Source: Tahibacter harae (GTDB lineage: Bacteria; Pseudomonadota; Gammaproteobacteria; Xanthomonadales; Rhodanobacteraceae). From it: a stretch of 64,000 nucleotides of DNA. Shown piece by piece: positions 40,071 to 49,735 of this stretch (the first letter of the stretch is position 1; each line of letters starts with the position of its first letter). Location of the stretch: positions 1 through 64,000 of the forward strand of contig NZ_JANFQO010000005.1 in the NCBI RefSeq assembly GCF_024437735.1. The letters run 5' to 3'. The notes under the pieces were generated by a model, which worked only from the letters and a program-made list of their open reading frames with translations, was not told the origin of the DNA and searched no databases. Made by a program: the position numbers and the translations under genes.

Positions 40071-40904
40071 ATGCAGCGCATCGAGGCGCACGCCAGCCAC
40101 GGCGGCGTGCAGGAAGTGTGGCAGCATCGCTCGGCGGTGCTGGATTGCGAGCTGCGCTTCGGCATCTATCTGCCGCCGCAGGCACAGGCCGGGCCTTGTC
40201 CGGTGCTGTACTGGCTCAGCGGGCTGACCTGCAGCGAGCAGAACTTCATCACCAAGGCCGGCGCGCAGCGCTATGCGGCCGAGCACGGCCTGATCGTGGT
40301 CGCGCCCGATACCAGCCCGCGCGGCGCCGATGTGGCCAATGTGGACAGCTACGACCTGGGCCAGGGCGCCGGCTTCTATCTGAATGCGACGCGCGAGCCC
40401 TGGTCGCGGCATTACCGCATGCACGATTACGTCGTGGATGAACTGCCGGCGCTGGTCGAGGCGAATTTTCCCGCCACGGCCGCGCGTGCCGTCAGCGGGC
40501 ATTCCATGGGCGGCCACGGTGCGCTGGTGCTGGCGCTGCGCAATCCGGGCCGCTATCGCAGCGTGTCGGCGTTCTCGCCCATCGTTGCGCCCAGCCAGGT
40601 GCCCTGGGGCGAGAAGGCTTTCGGCAACTACCTTGGCGAAGACCGTGCGGCCTGGCTGGAATGGGATGCCTGCGCGCTGGTCGCCGGTGCCGCGGAGCGT
40701 CTGCCGCTGCTGGTCGACCAGGGCGAGGCCGACGAATTCCTCGCCACCCAGTTGCGGCCAGAATTGCTGGAGCAGGCCTGCGATGCCGCCGGGCATCCGC
40801 TGCTGCTGCGCCGTCGCGCCGGCTACGACCACAGCTACTATTTCATTGCCAGTTTTCTGGATGAGCATTTCGCCCATCATGCGCAGGCGTTGCGGCGCGG
40901 CTGA
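40071..40904 (+). CDS. fghA: S-formylglutathione hydrolase
   Basis: 277-aa esterase-D-type serine hydrolase that releases formate and glutathione. Motifs are [36 protein letters not shown] and the nucleophile elbow [10 protein letters not shown] (Ser145). Asp and His of the triad lie in the C-terminal third ([11 protein letters not shown] and GYDHSYYFI). It starts 9 bp after the frmA stop. Confidence 0.97.
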   Translation: MQRIEAHASHGGVQEVWQHRSAVLDCELRFGIYLPPQAQAGPCPVLYWLSGLTCSEQNFITKAGAQRYAAEHGLIVVAPDTSPRGADVANVDSYDLGQGAGFYLNATREPWSRHYRMHDYVVDELPALVEANFPATAARAVSGHSMGGHGALVLALRNPGRYRSVSAFSPIVAPSQVPWGEKAFGNYLGEDRAAWLEWDACALVAGAAERLPLLVDQGEADEFLATQLRPELLEQACDAAGHPLLLRRRAGYDHSYYFIASFLDEHFAHHAQALRRG

Positions 40905-41077
40905 GGTGGAGCGGGGCGCGGCGCGGGCAGGGAAGCCGATGCCACGGAGGCGCAATAACGCCGGATCGCGGAATCCAGGATGCCGTTCACGGTATCCGGC
41001 GCGGTCCGGCGCCGCGCCGCATCGCCGCTGCCGTGGCTGCCGGATTTTCCGTATTTCCACAAATTAACGGAGGCGCC

Positions 41078-42097
41078 ATGAGCAGGATCGCCGTGATGGG
41101 GGCGGGCAGCATAGGCGGCTATGTGGGCGGACGCTTGATTGCCGCCGGTGCCGATGTGGTGCTGATCGGCCGCGAGCGCCTGCAGCGCGAGATCGGTGCC
41201 CATGGGCTCAAGCTCAGCGACTACCGCGGCTATCACGAGGCGCTGGCGCCGCAGCAGGTGACCGTGGCGACTTCAGCCGAGGCTGCGGCGGGCGCGGATC
41301 TGGTGCTGGTCACGGTCAAGTCCGCCGCGACTGCCGCGGCGGGCGCGGAACTGGCGCAGGTGCTGCGGCCGGGCGCCGTCGCGATCAGCCTGCAGAACGG
41401 CCTGGGCAATGCTGCCGTGCTGCGCGCCGCGCTGCCGCAGCGGATCGTGCTGGCCGGCATGGTGCCGTTCAATGTGGTGCAGGGCGGCGAGGGGCGTTTC
41501 CACCAGGGCACCGAGGGCGAGCTGGAAGTCGAGCGGCACGCTGCGCTGGAACCGTTTCTCGCGCTGTTCGCCCGGGCCGGCCTGCCGCTGGTGCAGCAGG
41601 CGGACCTGGCGCCGGTGCAGTGGGGCAAGCTGCTGCTGAATCTCAACAACCCCATCAATGCGCTGTGCGGCCTGCCGCTGCGGCAGCAGCTGTCGCAGCG
41701 CAGCTATCGCCGCTGCCTGGCCCTGGCCCAGCGCGAGGCGCTGGGCCTGCTGGCCGGCGCCGGCCTGGTTCCGGCCCGGCTGACCGCGTTGCCGCCACAT
41801 TGGATCCCGCGCGTGCTGGAACTGCCGGATGTGCTGTTCCGCCGCATCGCCGCGCGCATGCTCGCGATCGACCCGCTGGCGCGCTCGTCCATGTGGGAAG
41901 ACCTGCAGGCCGGGCGCGCTACGGAAGTGGACTGGATAAACGGCGAGATTGTGCGCCTGGCCCAGAACCAGGGACGGCGCGCGCCGGTCAATGCGCGGCT
42001 GGCCGCGCTGGTACACGCAGCCGGGCAGGGCGGACGGCGCGACTGGAGCGGGCCGGAATTGCTCGCGCAGCTGCGCGAGGTCGCAACCGCGGGCTGA
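41078..42097 (+). CDS. panE: 2-dehydropantoate 2-reductase family protein
   Basis: 339-aa NADPH-dependent ketopantoate reductase-like enzyme. The nucleotide site is RIAVMGAGSIGGYVGGRL, then LVLVTVKSAATAAAGAEL, ISLQNGLGN and LAGMVPFNVV. The C-terminal domain has the catalytic-Lys region PVQWGKLLLNLNNPINALCG and RSSMWEDLQAGRATEVDWINGEIV. A clear GGAGG site precedes the ATG. Some family members act on other keto acids, so pantothenate synthesis is likely but not certain. Confidence 0.9.
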   Translation: MSRIAVMGAGSIGGYVGGRLIAAGADVVLIGRERLQREIGAHGLKLSDYRGYHEALAPQQVTVATSAEAAAGADLVLVTVKSAATAAAGAELAQVLRPGAVAISLQNGLGNAAVLRAALPQRIVLAGMVPFNVVQGGEGRFHQGTEGELEVERHAALEPFLALFARAGLPLVQQADLAPVQWGKLLLNLNNPINALCGLPLRQQLSQRSYRRCLALAQREALGLLAGAGLVPARLTALPPHWIPRVLELPDVLFRRIAARMLAIDPLARSSMWEDLQAGRATEVDWINGEIVRLAQNQGRRAPVNARLAALVHAAGQGGRRDWSGPELLAQLREVATAG

Positions 42098-42164
42098 GAC
42101 GGCCGACTGCGGCGCCGCTGCGGCCGCTGTTCTAGAATGCTGCGTTTACCCCGGAGCCAGACCC

Positions 42165-42419
42165 ATGAGCGATACGCCTCCCGACCGCCTCGACGCCGAT
42201 CCGCGCAGCAAATTCCACGACGCCGCCGCCTTCGAGCGCGGCATAGGCATACGCTTCAACGGCAAGGAACGTTTCGACGTGGAGGAATACTGCGTCAGCG
42301 AAGGCTGGGTGCGCGTGCCCGCGGGCAAGGCGCGCGACCGGCGCGGCAATCCCATGACGCTGAAGCTCAAGGGCGAAGTCGTCGCCTATTACCGCGAAGC
42401 GGAAGCCGGCGGCGCCTGA
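42165..42419 (+). CDS. DUF3297 family protein
   Basis: 84-aa soluble protein, MSDTPPDRLDADPRSKFHDA at the start, then RGIGIRFNGKERFDVEEYCVSEGW and AGKARDRRGNPMTLKLKGEV. This matches the short, conserved DUF3297 family of proteobacteria, of unknown function. GGAG precedes the ATG by about eight bases, and a -10-like TAGAAT lies 27 bp upstream. Confidence 0.88.
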   Translation: MSDTPPDRLDADPRSKFHDAAAFERGIGIRFNGKERFDVEEYCVSEGWVRVPAGKARDRRGNPMTLKLKGEVVAYYREAEAGGA

Positions 42420-42480
42420 TTACGGAGCGTCGGTCCGGCGGTCGCTGCCGCCGGACCCCGCAGCTGGAGCGCCGGTTCCG

Positions 42481-42518
42481 CCTCCCGCCTCCGGCGGTGC
42501 GGCGCCGGAGGCGGGAGG
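42481..42518. repeat. Perfect 16-bp inverted repeat between convergent genes
   Basis: Arms CCTCCCGCCTCCGGCG and CGCCGGAGGCGGGAGG with a 6-nt loop. It lies between two convergent genes and would form a very stable hairpin in either transcript, but there is no T tract on either side, so it may not act as an intrinsic terminator by itself. A smaller hairpin TCCGGCGG/CCGCCGGA lies ~45 bp to its left. Confidence 0.75.
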
Positions 42519-42558
42519 GATCGGTCCGTGGTTCTTCACGGGTTGTTGTTTCTGGAAA

Positions 42559-43929
42559 TTACTTCTTTGCGGCTTTTTGCGCGGCATCCTTGGCCTTGTC
42601 GGTCAGGCTCTGCGCGGTATTGCCGTTCTTGATCGGGCAGGCTGCCGGCAGCGGCCCCTTGCCGTTGCCGCAGCCGCCGGTCTGCTGGGCGAAGCCCCAG
42701 AGATGGCTGAAATTCGCCGGCGCGTTATTGGGAAAGCCCATGGGCACAGGCGGCTTCACGCTCGTGTTCACGTATTGAGTCTGGGTGTGGCAGCTGAAGC
42801 AGTTGCGGCCCTCGCCCTGGAAGAACGTCTCCAGCGTGGTATTGGCGTTCTGGGTGGAGCCGGCCATGTTGCTGCTGGTCGGCGGCAGGGCGCCGTTGCG
42901 CGTCCACAGGTTGCCGGTCATCTGGTAGTTGAGCCAGATCGCCATGTTGGCGAACTTGTCCGGCGAACTCTTGAGCAGCCCCCGCAGAGTGGATTGCACC
43001 GAGGCGTTCAGCGCAATCATCGCGCTGGTGTTGTCCGTGCTACCGCCGCCCTGGGGCACGACGCGGCAGACCTGGGTCGGATTCACGCCGTTCTGGTTCG
43101 GCGTGCAGTTGGTCGTGCACTTGGGATTGTTGAACGACCAGCCGCCGGCCGGCGGCGCCTGCGGATTGGTGCAGTCCGGCGCGTTGGAATTGTGCTCGAA
43201 AGTGGCCCAGATGAATTCCGGATGATCCGGCGTATTCGCCACCAGGTGGAAGCCGACCAGGCCCAGGGTCACCGGCTGGCAGGATTCGCCGACCACGCCC
43301 TGGATCGTGTACATGTCCTTGGGCGGCGCGCCGCTGAACACGCGCCAGGCGGCCTTGAGTTCCACCGATCCCGCCGGCAGCGCCGTGGTCGACGGCGCCG
43401 AGGTGACGCAGGTGGTGTTGTTGAAATCGCACTGGGTGATGAAGTCGTACTCGGTCTGGTTTACCCACATGCTGTAGTAGACGACCTGCTTGTTCTGGTC
43501 GTACAGCGGATCGCCGGTGGCCTGGGTGTCCGAGCCCGCGTCGACGCCGGCGCCCTTGGGAACGCGCGGGCGCAGGAACAGTTTCTTTGCGTTCTTCGGA
43601 TCGGCCTTGGCATTGCTGGAACAGGGCGCGCTGGGCTGCTGGCCCCAGGGCGTCACTGCGGTGCCGGCCGGCACGAAGATGCCGTATTCGGGCATCCAGG
43701 CTTCAAACGCGCGGCCGCCGCCGGAGGCCGGCTGCACCACGTCGATGAAGGCCTGCCAGGCGAACTGGTGGAATACGCAGTCGGTATTGCCGTCGTCGCC
43801 GACTTCCGTCGGAAAGTTCGGGCTGGTGAACCAGCTGGCGCTGGCATTGCACGGGGTCTGGGCGTAGGCGGCCTGGCCCAGCAACAGCAGGGCGGCGGCA
43901 GACAGCCACCGCGGCAGGTTTGCACTCAT
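42559..43929 (-). CDS. Exported monoheme cytochrome c-like protein
   Basis: 456-aa exported protein with signal peptide MSANLPRWLSAAALLLLGQA (cleavage near AYAQ) and an AGGAG site before the ATG. One CxxCH heme site (NCFSCHTQ, ~376-381) lies in the last fifth, preceded by a large region rich in Cys, Asn and Thr (for example FHQFAWQAFIDVVQPASGG, EFIWATFEHNSNAPDC). About a dozen further Cys probably form disulfides. A short Ala/Lys tail closes it. I do not recognise a specific enzyme; the long non-heme region suggests a binding or catalytic domain with a cytochrome tail. Confidence 0.82.
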   Translation of the reverse strand: MSANLPRWLSAAALLLLGQAAYAQTPCNASASWFTSPNFPTEVGDDGNTDCVFHQFAWQAFIDVVQPASGGGRAFEAWMPEYGIFVPAGTAVTPWGQQPSAPCSSNAKADPKNAKKLFLRPRVPKGAGVDAGSDTQATGDPLYDQNKQVVYYSMWVNQTEYDFITQCDFNNTTCVTSAPSTTALPAGSVELKAAWRVFSGAPPKDMYTIQGVVGESCQPVTLGLVGFHLVANTPDHPEFIWATFEHNSNAPDCTNPQAPPAGGWSFNNPKCTTNCTPNQNGVNPTQVCRVVPQGGGSTDNTSAMIALNASVQSTLRGLLKSSPDKFANMAIWLNYQMTGNLWTRNGALPPTSSNMAGSTQNANTTLETFFQGEGRNCFSCHTQTQYVNTSVKPPVPMGFPNNAPANFSHLWGFAQQTGGCGNGKGPLPAACPIKNGNTAQSLTDKAKDAAQKAAKK

Positions 43930-44672
43930 GGCTTGCTCCTGGCGTTGGGTCGAAAGGCGGGCTCCTGCCTGCTTTTCGCGCGACTGGCGCAGGCGGGCCT
44001 GCGCTTGTTCTCCGGAAACCGGCGCGGCCGGTTCCCGGGCGCTCCGTCCCTGGGACGCATCCGGCTCTGAGTTGCAGTGTCGTATCACAGTGGCAACTGT
44101 GATTTGGATACATTGATCCAATTTCTTCCCATCTACAACCGGCAAGCGCAAAAGCGCCGCCGCGGCTATCGCCGAGCGGGTTTGTCATCGGTTTGCAGCG
44201 CGGCGGCCGGTCTGCCGGCGCCAGTTGGGTGGCCGATGATTGGCAGCCCGGTGGCGGAGGTGGACTGCGACCACTGCTGCCACCGGGGCGGCGAGGCACG
44301 GGGCGATGGTCCTGGCGCGCTGCGCCCGCCCGTGGCGATCCGTGGGATGGGGTGGAATCCGGCCCGGCGCCGTGGCGGCCGGTGGGATCCGGTGGCGCGC
44401 GTCGGCGCAGAGCGGTCCGGGTGCCGCCGCCCGGGCGCAGTCCCGTCGCAGCGCGTACGGGTGCCGGGTCAGGGCTGGATCCGCTCCCCCGGGAAAACGC
44501 CCAGGCACAGCCCGGCACATGGCGGACCCAGGCGGGCCGTGTTCAGCTTCGTAAACCGCTGTTACAGCCCAAATTTCTTTTTAATTCAAGGTGCTGACCG
44601 GTGTTTCTTAGAAACTGCGTGAATCTGCCCGAAAAATGCCACAACCCCATTGATCTGTAACGGAAATTCTCC
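43930..44672. other. ~740-bp gene-free stretch upstream of the cytochrome gene and mraZ
   Basis: No gene-like frame is seen. It contains two abutting perfect palindromes at 44084-44121 (listed separately), a long GC-rich unstructured-looking middle part, and an AT-richer end (44560-44672) with GTTTCTTAGAAAC near 44612. It probably carries the cytochrome gene control region at one end and the mraZ promoter at the other. Confidence 0.55.
44084..44121. promoter_or_regulatory. Two adjacent palindromes, candidate operators of the cytochrome c-like gene
   Basis: ATCACAGT-GGCA-ACTGTGAT is immediately followed by TTGGAT-ACATTG-ATCCAA. Both are perfect dyads, 155 to 190 bp upstream of the cytochrome start. 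The first has the half-sites TCACA and TGTGA in the order opposite to a CRP/Clp site, so it is not a standard one. The regulator is unknown. Confidence 0.5.
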
Positions 44673-44701
44673 TTGACAGTCTCAGGGGCTGAGACTAGTG
44701 T
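44673..44701 (+). promoter_or_regulatory. mraZ promoter (head of the dcw cluster)
   Basis: Consensus -35 TTGACA, 17-bp spacer, -10 TAGTGT. The spacer carries a perfect dyad AGTCTCAG-GGG-CTGAGACT (44678-44696) overlapping the last -35 base and first -10 base, which is a plausible repressor site. Confidence 0.75.
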
Positions 44702-44735
44702 GGGCGCCGGTGTGATTTCGTGGGAAATGGTGGGG
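44701..44735 (+). promoter_or_regulatory. MraZ-box array in the mraZ leader
   Basis: TGGG occurs at 44701, 44721 and 44731 with a degenerate TGTG at 44711, an exact 10-bp period. MraZ is known to bind TGGGN repeats with 10-bp spacing upstream of its own gene, so this is the likely autoregulatory operator. The last box merges with the GGGGAAGG ribosome-binding site. Confidence 0.8.
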
Positions 44736-44748
44736 AAGGCACAGGCAG

Positions 44749-45195
44749 ATGTTCCAGGGCGAAACCGCCATCACGATCGACGACAAGGGTCGGCTTGCCG
44801 TGCCGACAGCTTATCGCGAGCAGATCGCGGCGATTTCCGCCGGGCGCCTGGTGTTCACCTACAACCCCTTCGAGAACGGCTGCCTGTGGCTGTTCCCGCT
44901 CAACGAGTGGGAAACGGTCCGCGACCAGGTCAATGAACTGACCAACGTCAAGGCGGTGCACCGGGCGCTGCAGATGAAGCTGGTCGGCGCTGCCGCCCAC
45001 GTGGAGCCCGACAGCGCAGGACGCATCCTGGTGCCAGCGAGTCAGCGCGCGGCGGCCGGGATAGAAAAGAAGGCCGTGTTGCTCGGCATGGGCGCCAAGT
45101 TCGAGTTGTGGAGCGAGCAGGCGCACCTGGCCAAGATCCGCCAGACCATAGGCGAGGATGAGATCAGCGACGCGATGATGAACCTGAAGTTGTAG
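44749..45195 (+). CDS. mraZ: Transcriptional regulator MraZ
   Basis: 148-aa DNA-binding regulator of the division and cell-wall cluster, made of two SpoVT-AbrB-like repeats: [20 protein letters not shown] at the N-terminus and [20 protein letters not shown] in the second half, each with its DxxGR motif. It heads the cluster and is expected to autoregulate through the TGGG boxes in its leader. Confidence 0.98.
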   Translation: MFQGETAITIDDKGRLAVPTAYREQIAAISAGRLVFTYNPFENGCLWLFPLNEWETVRDQVNELTNVKAVHRALQMKLVGAAAHVEPDSAGRILVPASQRAAAGIEKKAVLLGMGAKFELWSEQAHLAKIRQTIGEDEISDAMMNLKL

Positions 45196-45229
45196 CGGAA
45201 TTTTCTGGAAAGGACCGGGGTGGAGCAGG

Positions 45230-46165
45230 GTGAAGCAGGACACGCTCAAGCACGTCCCGGTCATGTTGGCGGAAGCGGTGGACGCGCTTGCCGTGAAGCC
45301 GGGCGGCGTCTACGTCGATGGCACCTTCGGCCGCGGCGGTCATGCGCGCGAAGTGCTGAAACGGCTGGGTGCCGGGGGGCGCCTGTTGTTGCTGGACCGT
45401 GATCCGCAGGCCGTTGCCATGGCCCGCGCCGAATTCGGTCAGGACCCGCGTGTACAGGTGAGACACGGCAGCTTCGCCGGACTTGCCGAATGGGACGCGA
45501 CGGAGGATGGGGTGGACGGTGTGTTGCTCGATATCGGTGTGTCGTCGCCGCAGCTGGACGATCCGCAACGCGGGTTCAGCTTCCAGGCCGACGCCCCGCT
45601 CGACATGCGCATGGATACCAGCCAGGGCGAGAGCGCAGCGGACTACCTGGCCCGCGCCGCCGAGCAGGACATCGCCGACGCACTTTATGAGTACGGCGAG
45701 GAGCGCAACAGCCGCCGCATCGCGCGCTGGATCGTAGAGCGCCGTGCCGACAATCCCATCCGCACCACGGCCGAGCTGGCCGAACTCTGCGCCCGCGCCA
45801 ATCCCAAGCGCGAACCGGGCAAGCACCCGGCCACGCGCACCTTCCAGGCCCTGCGCATCGTGGTGAACGGCGAGCTGGACGCGCTGCAGCGCGGCCTGGA
45901 GGGCGCGCGCCAGCGCCTGCGTCCGGGCGGCCGCCTGGCCGTGATCAGCTTCCATTCGCTGGAAGACCGCATCGTCAAGCAGTTCATACGCACTCATTCG
46001 CAGCCGCCGCCGAGCCGGCGCGGCCTGCCGCCGCCGCCGCACGCGCCGCTGACCCTGCGCGCGATCGGCTCGGCCCAGCTGCCCGGCGCCGAGGAAATCG
46101 AACGCAACCCGCGCGCCCGCAGCGCCGTGCTGCGCGTGGCCGAGCGCCTGGAGGCCGCGCCATGA
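45230..46165 (+). CDS. rsmH: 16S rRNA m4C1402 methyltransferase RsmH
   Basis: 311-aa SAM enzyme, GTG start with GGAG nine bases upstream. Motifs are [66 protein letters not shown] and [14 protein letters not shown]. It methylates the same nucleotide, C1402, as RsmI (also in this window). Its stop overlaps ftsL by four bases. Confidence 0.98.
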   Translation: MKQDTLKHVPVMLAEAVDALAVKPGGVYVDGTFGRGGHAREVLKRLGAGGRLLLLDRDPQAVAMARAEFGQDPRVQVRHGSFAGLAEWDATEDGVDGVLLDIGVSSPQLDDPQRGFSFQADAPLDMRMDTSQGESAADYLARAAEQDIADALYEYGEERNSRRIARWIVERRADNPIRTTAELAELCARANPKREPGKHPATRTFQALRIVVNGELDALQRGLEGARQRLRPGGRLAVISFHSLEDRIVKQFIRTHSQPPPSRRGLPPPPHAPLTLRAIGSAQLPGAEEIERNPRARSAVLRVAERLEAAP

Positions 46166-46434
46166 AGCGTGTGGGCTTCGTACTGTTCACCCTGTTGCTG
46201 CTGGCCGATATCGCCAGCGCGATCGGCGTGGTCTACCAGCGCCATGAAGGCCGCGTGCTGTTCATCGAACTGACCCGGCTGAACCGGGAGCGCGACGAAA
46301 TGAATTTCGAATACGGCCGGCTGCAGCTGGAACAGTCGACCTGGGCCGAACCCAACCGCATCGAGCAGGTCGCCCGCGGCCAGCTCGGCATGGGCGCGGC
46401 GGATCCGGCCGACATCGTGATCATCCGCCGCTGA
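46162..46434 (+). CDS. ftsL: Cell division protein FtsL
   Basis: 90-aa bitopic protein: short cytoplasmic end, one membrane segment ([21 protein letters not shown]) and a periplasmic leucine-zipper-like coiled coil ([21 protein letters not shown]). It partners FtsB and FtsQ in the divisome. It is linked to both neighbours by stop/start overlaps. Confidence 0.94.
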   Translation: MKRVGFVLFTLLLLADIASAIGVVYQRHEGRVLFIELTRLNRERDEMNFEYGRLQLEQSTWAEPNRIEQVARGQLGMGAADPADIVIIRR

Positions 46435-48275
46435 TGTCCCTGTCCAACCGCCCGCGCGAATTCAGCGACAACGCCGTGCGCAACAGCACCGCGGCCGGCC
46501 TGCGCGCGGCCACGCGGCCGCGGCCTGTGAACCTCAAGGCGCGCCTGTCGGCCGTGCTGATGCTGCTGACCCTGGCCGGCACCGGCCTGGTCGTGCGCGC
46601 GGTCGATCTGCAGGTGGTGCGCAAGGAGTTCTACCAGGAGCAGGGCGACGCACGCTATCTGCGCGAAGTGCCGATCCCGGTTTCGCGCGGCACCATCCTG
46701 GACCGCAACGGCGAGCCGCTGGCCGTGTCCACGCCGGTGGTGTCGATCTGGGCAAACCCGCAGGAGCTGCTGCAGCACGGCGGGCGCGTGTCCGAGCTGG
46801 CCGAGGCGCTGGGCATGGACGAGACCGTGCTCAAGGCCAAGCTGGAGCAGCGCGCGGACAAGGAATTCCTGTACCTCAAGCGTCATCTCAACCCCGACGA
46901 CGCCAAGCAGATCCTGGACCGCAAGATTCCCGGCGTCAGCTCGCAGCGCGAATTCCGCCGCTATTACCCCAGCGGCGAAGTCATGGCGCACGTGCTGGGC
47001 TTCACCAATATCGACGATCGCGGCCAGGAAGGCCTGGAGCTGGCCTTCGACGAATGGCTGGCCGGCAAGCCCGGCGCCAAGCGCGTGATCCGCGACCGCC
47101 TGGGCCATGTGGTCGAGGACGTGGAACTGCTGCGCGAGCCGCAGCCCGGCCGCGAGCTGACCTTGTCCATAGACCGGCGCATCCAGTACCTGGCCTATCG
47201 CCAGCTCAAGCGCACCCTGCTGGAGCATTCGGCGACCTCGGGCTCCATCGTCGTGCTGGATGCGCGCAACGGCGAGATCCTGGCCACGGTCAACCAGCCT
47301 TCCTACAACCCCAACGCGGTCAACAACGGCGAAACCGCCAGCCGGCGCAACCGCGCTCTGACCGACGTGGTCGAGCCCGGCTCCACCATGAAAGCCTTCA
47401 CCGTGGCCGCGGCGCTGGAAAGCGGCAAGTGGAAGCCGAACACGCCCATCGACACCTCGCCCGGCAGCATGCCGCTGGCCGGCCACATCATCCGCGACAC
47501 CAGCAACAAGGGCCTGCTCGACGTCACCGGCGTGCTGACCCGCTCCAGCAACGTGGGCGCGGCCAAGATTGCGCTGACCCTGTCCAACGAACACCTTTAT
47601 GACGTGTTCAAGCGCTTCGGCTTCGGCGAGAGCACCGGCAGCGGCTTTCCCGGCGAGGCGCCCGGCGTGCTGCCGGCGTACAAGAGCTGGGGCGTGGTGG
47701 AAAAAGCGACGCTGTCCTACGGCTACGGCCTGAACGTCACGCCCATGCAGCTCGCCCAGGCCTATGCCGTGCTGGCCGACAACGGCCGCCTGCGCGCGCC
47801 GACCTTCGTCAAGGGCGCGCAGAACCCGGATACCGCGGTGCTGGACCCGAATATCGCCCGCACCATCGTCACCATGCTGGAAACGGTGATCACGCCGCGC
47901 GGCACCGGCCTGCGCGCGGCGGTGCGCAACTACCGCGTCGCCGGCAAGAGCGGCACCTCGCGCCGCGCCGTCGCCGGCGGCTACGAGAGCCGCTATATCT
48001 CCACCTTCGCCGGACTGGCCCCGGCCAGCAATCCGCGCCTGGTCGTGGTGGTGGTGATCCACGATCCGCAGGGCGCCTATACCGGCGGCATCGTCGCCGG
48101 CCCGGCCTTCAGCCGGGTCATGGACGGCGCGCTGCGCCTGCTCGACATTCCGCCGGACAATGTGGAGAAGTGGTACTCCGACGGCAGCGGCAACTGGGCG
48201 CCGGTAGAGGCCGGCGACGCCGCGCCCGACTACGCGCCCGGCGCGACCAGCTTCGAGGAGGGCGTGCCCGAATGA
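46434..48275 (+). CDS. ftsI: Peptidoglycan transpeptidase FtsI (PBP3)
   Basis: 613-aa septal class B penicillin-binding protein. Membrane segment ~37-57, dimerisation domain with VSRGTILDRNGEPLAVSTP, transpeptidase domain with the SxxK motif EPGSTMKAF (Ser ~317), SSN (RSSNVGAAKIAL) and KSGT (~505). It crosslinks septal peptidoglycan with FtsW. ATG overlaps the ftsL stop by one base. Confidence 0.97.
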   Translation: MSLSNRPREFSDNAVRNSTAAGLRAATRPRPVNLKARLSAVLMLLTLAGTGLVVRAVDLQVVRKEFYQEQGDARYLREVPIPVSRGTILDRNGEPLAVSTPVVSIWANPQELLQHGGRVSELAEALGMDETVLKAKLEQRADKEFLYLKRHLNPDDAKQILDRKIPGVSSQREFRRYYPSGEVMAHVLGFTNIDDRGQEGLELAFDEWLAGKPGAKRVIRDRLGHVVEDVELLREPQPGRELTLSIDRRIQYLAYRQLKRTLLEHSATSGSIVVLDARNGEILATVNQPSYNPNAVNNGETASRRNRALTDVVEPGSTMKAFTVAAALESGKWKPNTPIDTSPGSMPLAGHIIRDTSNKGLLDVTGVLTRSSNVGAAKIALTLSNEHLYDVFKRFGFGESTGSGFPGEAPGVLPAYKSWGVVEKATLSYGYGLNVTPMQLAQAYAVLADNGRLRAPTFVKGAQNPDTAVLDPNIARTIVTMLETVITPRGTGLRAAVRNYRVAGKSGTSRRAVAGGYESRYISTFAGLAPASNPRLVVVVVIHDPQGAYTGGIVAGPAFSRVMDGALRLLDIPPDNVEKWYSDGSGNWAPVEAGDAAPDYAPGATSFEEGVPE

Positions 48276-49735
48276 GCATGACCCTGGACGAACTGATCGG
48301 CCCCGCCGCCGGCGCACACGGCGCGATCCGCGTGGACGGGTTGAGCCTGGACTCGCGCGCGATCCGTTCCGGCGATGCCTTCGTCGCCCTGCGCGGCACC
48401 ACCGCGCACGGCATCACCTTTGCCCCGGCGGCGTTGGCGCGGGGTGCTTCGGTCGTATTGGCCGAATCCCCCGCGCCGCCCGCTTTTGATCCGGTCGCGC
48501 CGGTGGTCTGGCTGGACGGCCTGCGCGCCCAGGCCGGCCATATCGCCGCGCGCTTCCACGGTGAGCCCTCGCGCCAGCTGCGCGTGCTCGGCGTCACCGG
48601 CACCAACGGCAAGACGTCGACGGTGCAGCTGCTGACCCAGGCGCTGGAACTGCTCGGCCACCGCGCCGCGAGCATAGGCACGCTGGGCGCCGGCCTGCAC
48701 GGCCATATCCAGGCCGGCGAGCGCACCACGCCGGACGCGATCCAGCTGCAGGCGCTGCTGGCGCAGTTCCGCGATGCCGGCGCCGACCATGTCGCGATGG
48801 AGGTGTCCTCGCATGCGCTGGAGCAGGGCCGCGTCAACGCGGTGGATTTCAGCCTGGCCCTGTTCACCAATCTGACCCGCGATCACCTGGACTACCACGG
48901 CACCATGCAGGCCTACGGCGCTGCCAAGGCGCGCCTGTTCGCCTGGCCGGGCCTGGCCCACGCCATCATCAATGTGGATGACGCATTCGGCCGCGAACTC
49001 GCCGCGCAGCTGCCCAACCGCGTCAGCCTGCTGCGCACTGGCGCGGAAAGCGCCGATGCGGACGTGCGCGCCAGCGGCATCGTGCTGGACGAGCGCGGTG
49101 TCTCCTTCACCCTGCACACGCCCTGGGGTACGGCGCGACTGCAATCGCCGCTGCTGGGGCGTTTCAACGTGGCCAACCTGCTCGGCGTGATCGCGGCGCT
49201 GGGCGCGCTGGGTTTCGATTTCGATGCCGTCGTCGCCGCGGCCGCGCAGCTGCAGCCGGTGGCCGGGCGCATGAATCGCCTGGGCGCCGCCGGCCAGCCG
49301 CTGGTCGTGGTCGATTACGCGCATACGCCGGACGCGCTGGAGCAGGCCCTGGGCACGTTGCGCACGCATGCGCGCGGCCGCCTGATCTGCGTATTCGGCT
49401 GCGGTGGCGAGCGCGACGCGGGCAAGCGGCCGCAGATGGGCGCGATCGCCGAACGCCTGGCCGATGTCGCCATCGTCACCGACGACAATCCGCGCCGTGA
49501 AGACGCAGACGCCATCGTCGCCGCCATCGTCGCGGGCTTTGCCGACGCGGCCCGCGCCCGCGTCGAGCGCGACCGCGCCAAGGCCATTGCCCTGGCCATC
49601 GCCGAGGCCCGCCCGGGCGATATCGTGCTGATCGCCGGCAAGGGCCATGAGCCCTACCAGGAAGTCGGCGCGCAGAAATTCCCGTTCGACGACACTGCCG
49701 TGGCGCGCCGGGTGCTGGAGGCGCAGCCATGCTGA
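48272..49735 (+). CDS. murE: UDP-MurNAc-tripeptide synthetase MurE (meso-DAP adding)
   Basis: 487-aa Mur ligase. P-loop GVTGTNGKTSTVQLL, YHGTMQAYGAAKARLF region, central VVVDYAHTPDALEQAL and VTDDNPRRED, whose DNPR motif marks meso-diaminopimelate specificity. ATG lies within the ftsI stop. Confidence 0.97.
   Translation: MSMTLDELIGPAAGAHGAIRVDGLSLDSRAIRSGDAFVALRGTTAHGITFAPAALARGASVVLAESPAPPAFDPVAPVVWLDGLRAQAGHIAARFHGEPSRQLRVLGVTGTNGKTSTVQLLTQALELLGHRAASIGTLGAGLHGHIQAGERTTPDAIQLQALLAQFRDAGADHVAMEVSSHALEQGRVNAVDFSLALFTNLTRDHLDYHGTMQAYGAAKARLFAWPGLAHAIINVDDAFGRELAAQLPNRVSLLRTGAESADADVRASGIVLDERGVSFTLHTPWGTARLQSPLLGRFNVANLLGVIAALGALGFDFDAVVAAAAQLQPVAGRMNRLGAAGQPLVVVDYAHTPDALEQALGTLRTHARGRLICVFGCGGERDAGKRPQMGAIAERLADVAIVTDDNPRREDADAIVAAIVAGFADAARARVERDRAKAIALAIAEARPGDIVLIAGKGHEPYQEVGAQKFPFDDTAVARRVLEAQPC

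Noticed and set aside
44084-44103. CRP/Clp-type site upstream of the cytochrome gene
   Set aside because: The half-sites occur as TCACA...TGTGA, the reverse of the TGTGA-N6-TCACA order bound by CRP/Clp proteins.
44185-44622. Frames of 100-180 codons between the cytochrome gene and mraZ
   Set aside because: Arg/Gly-rich, no start signals, overlapping on both strands; treated as non-coding.
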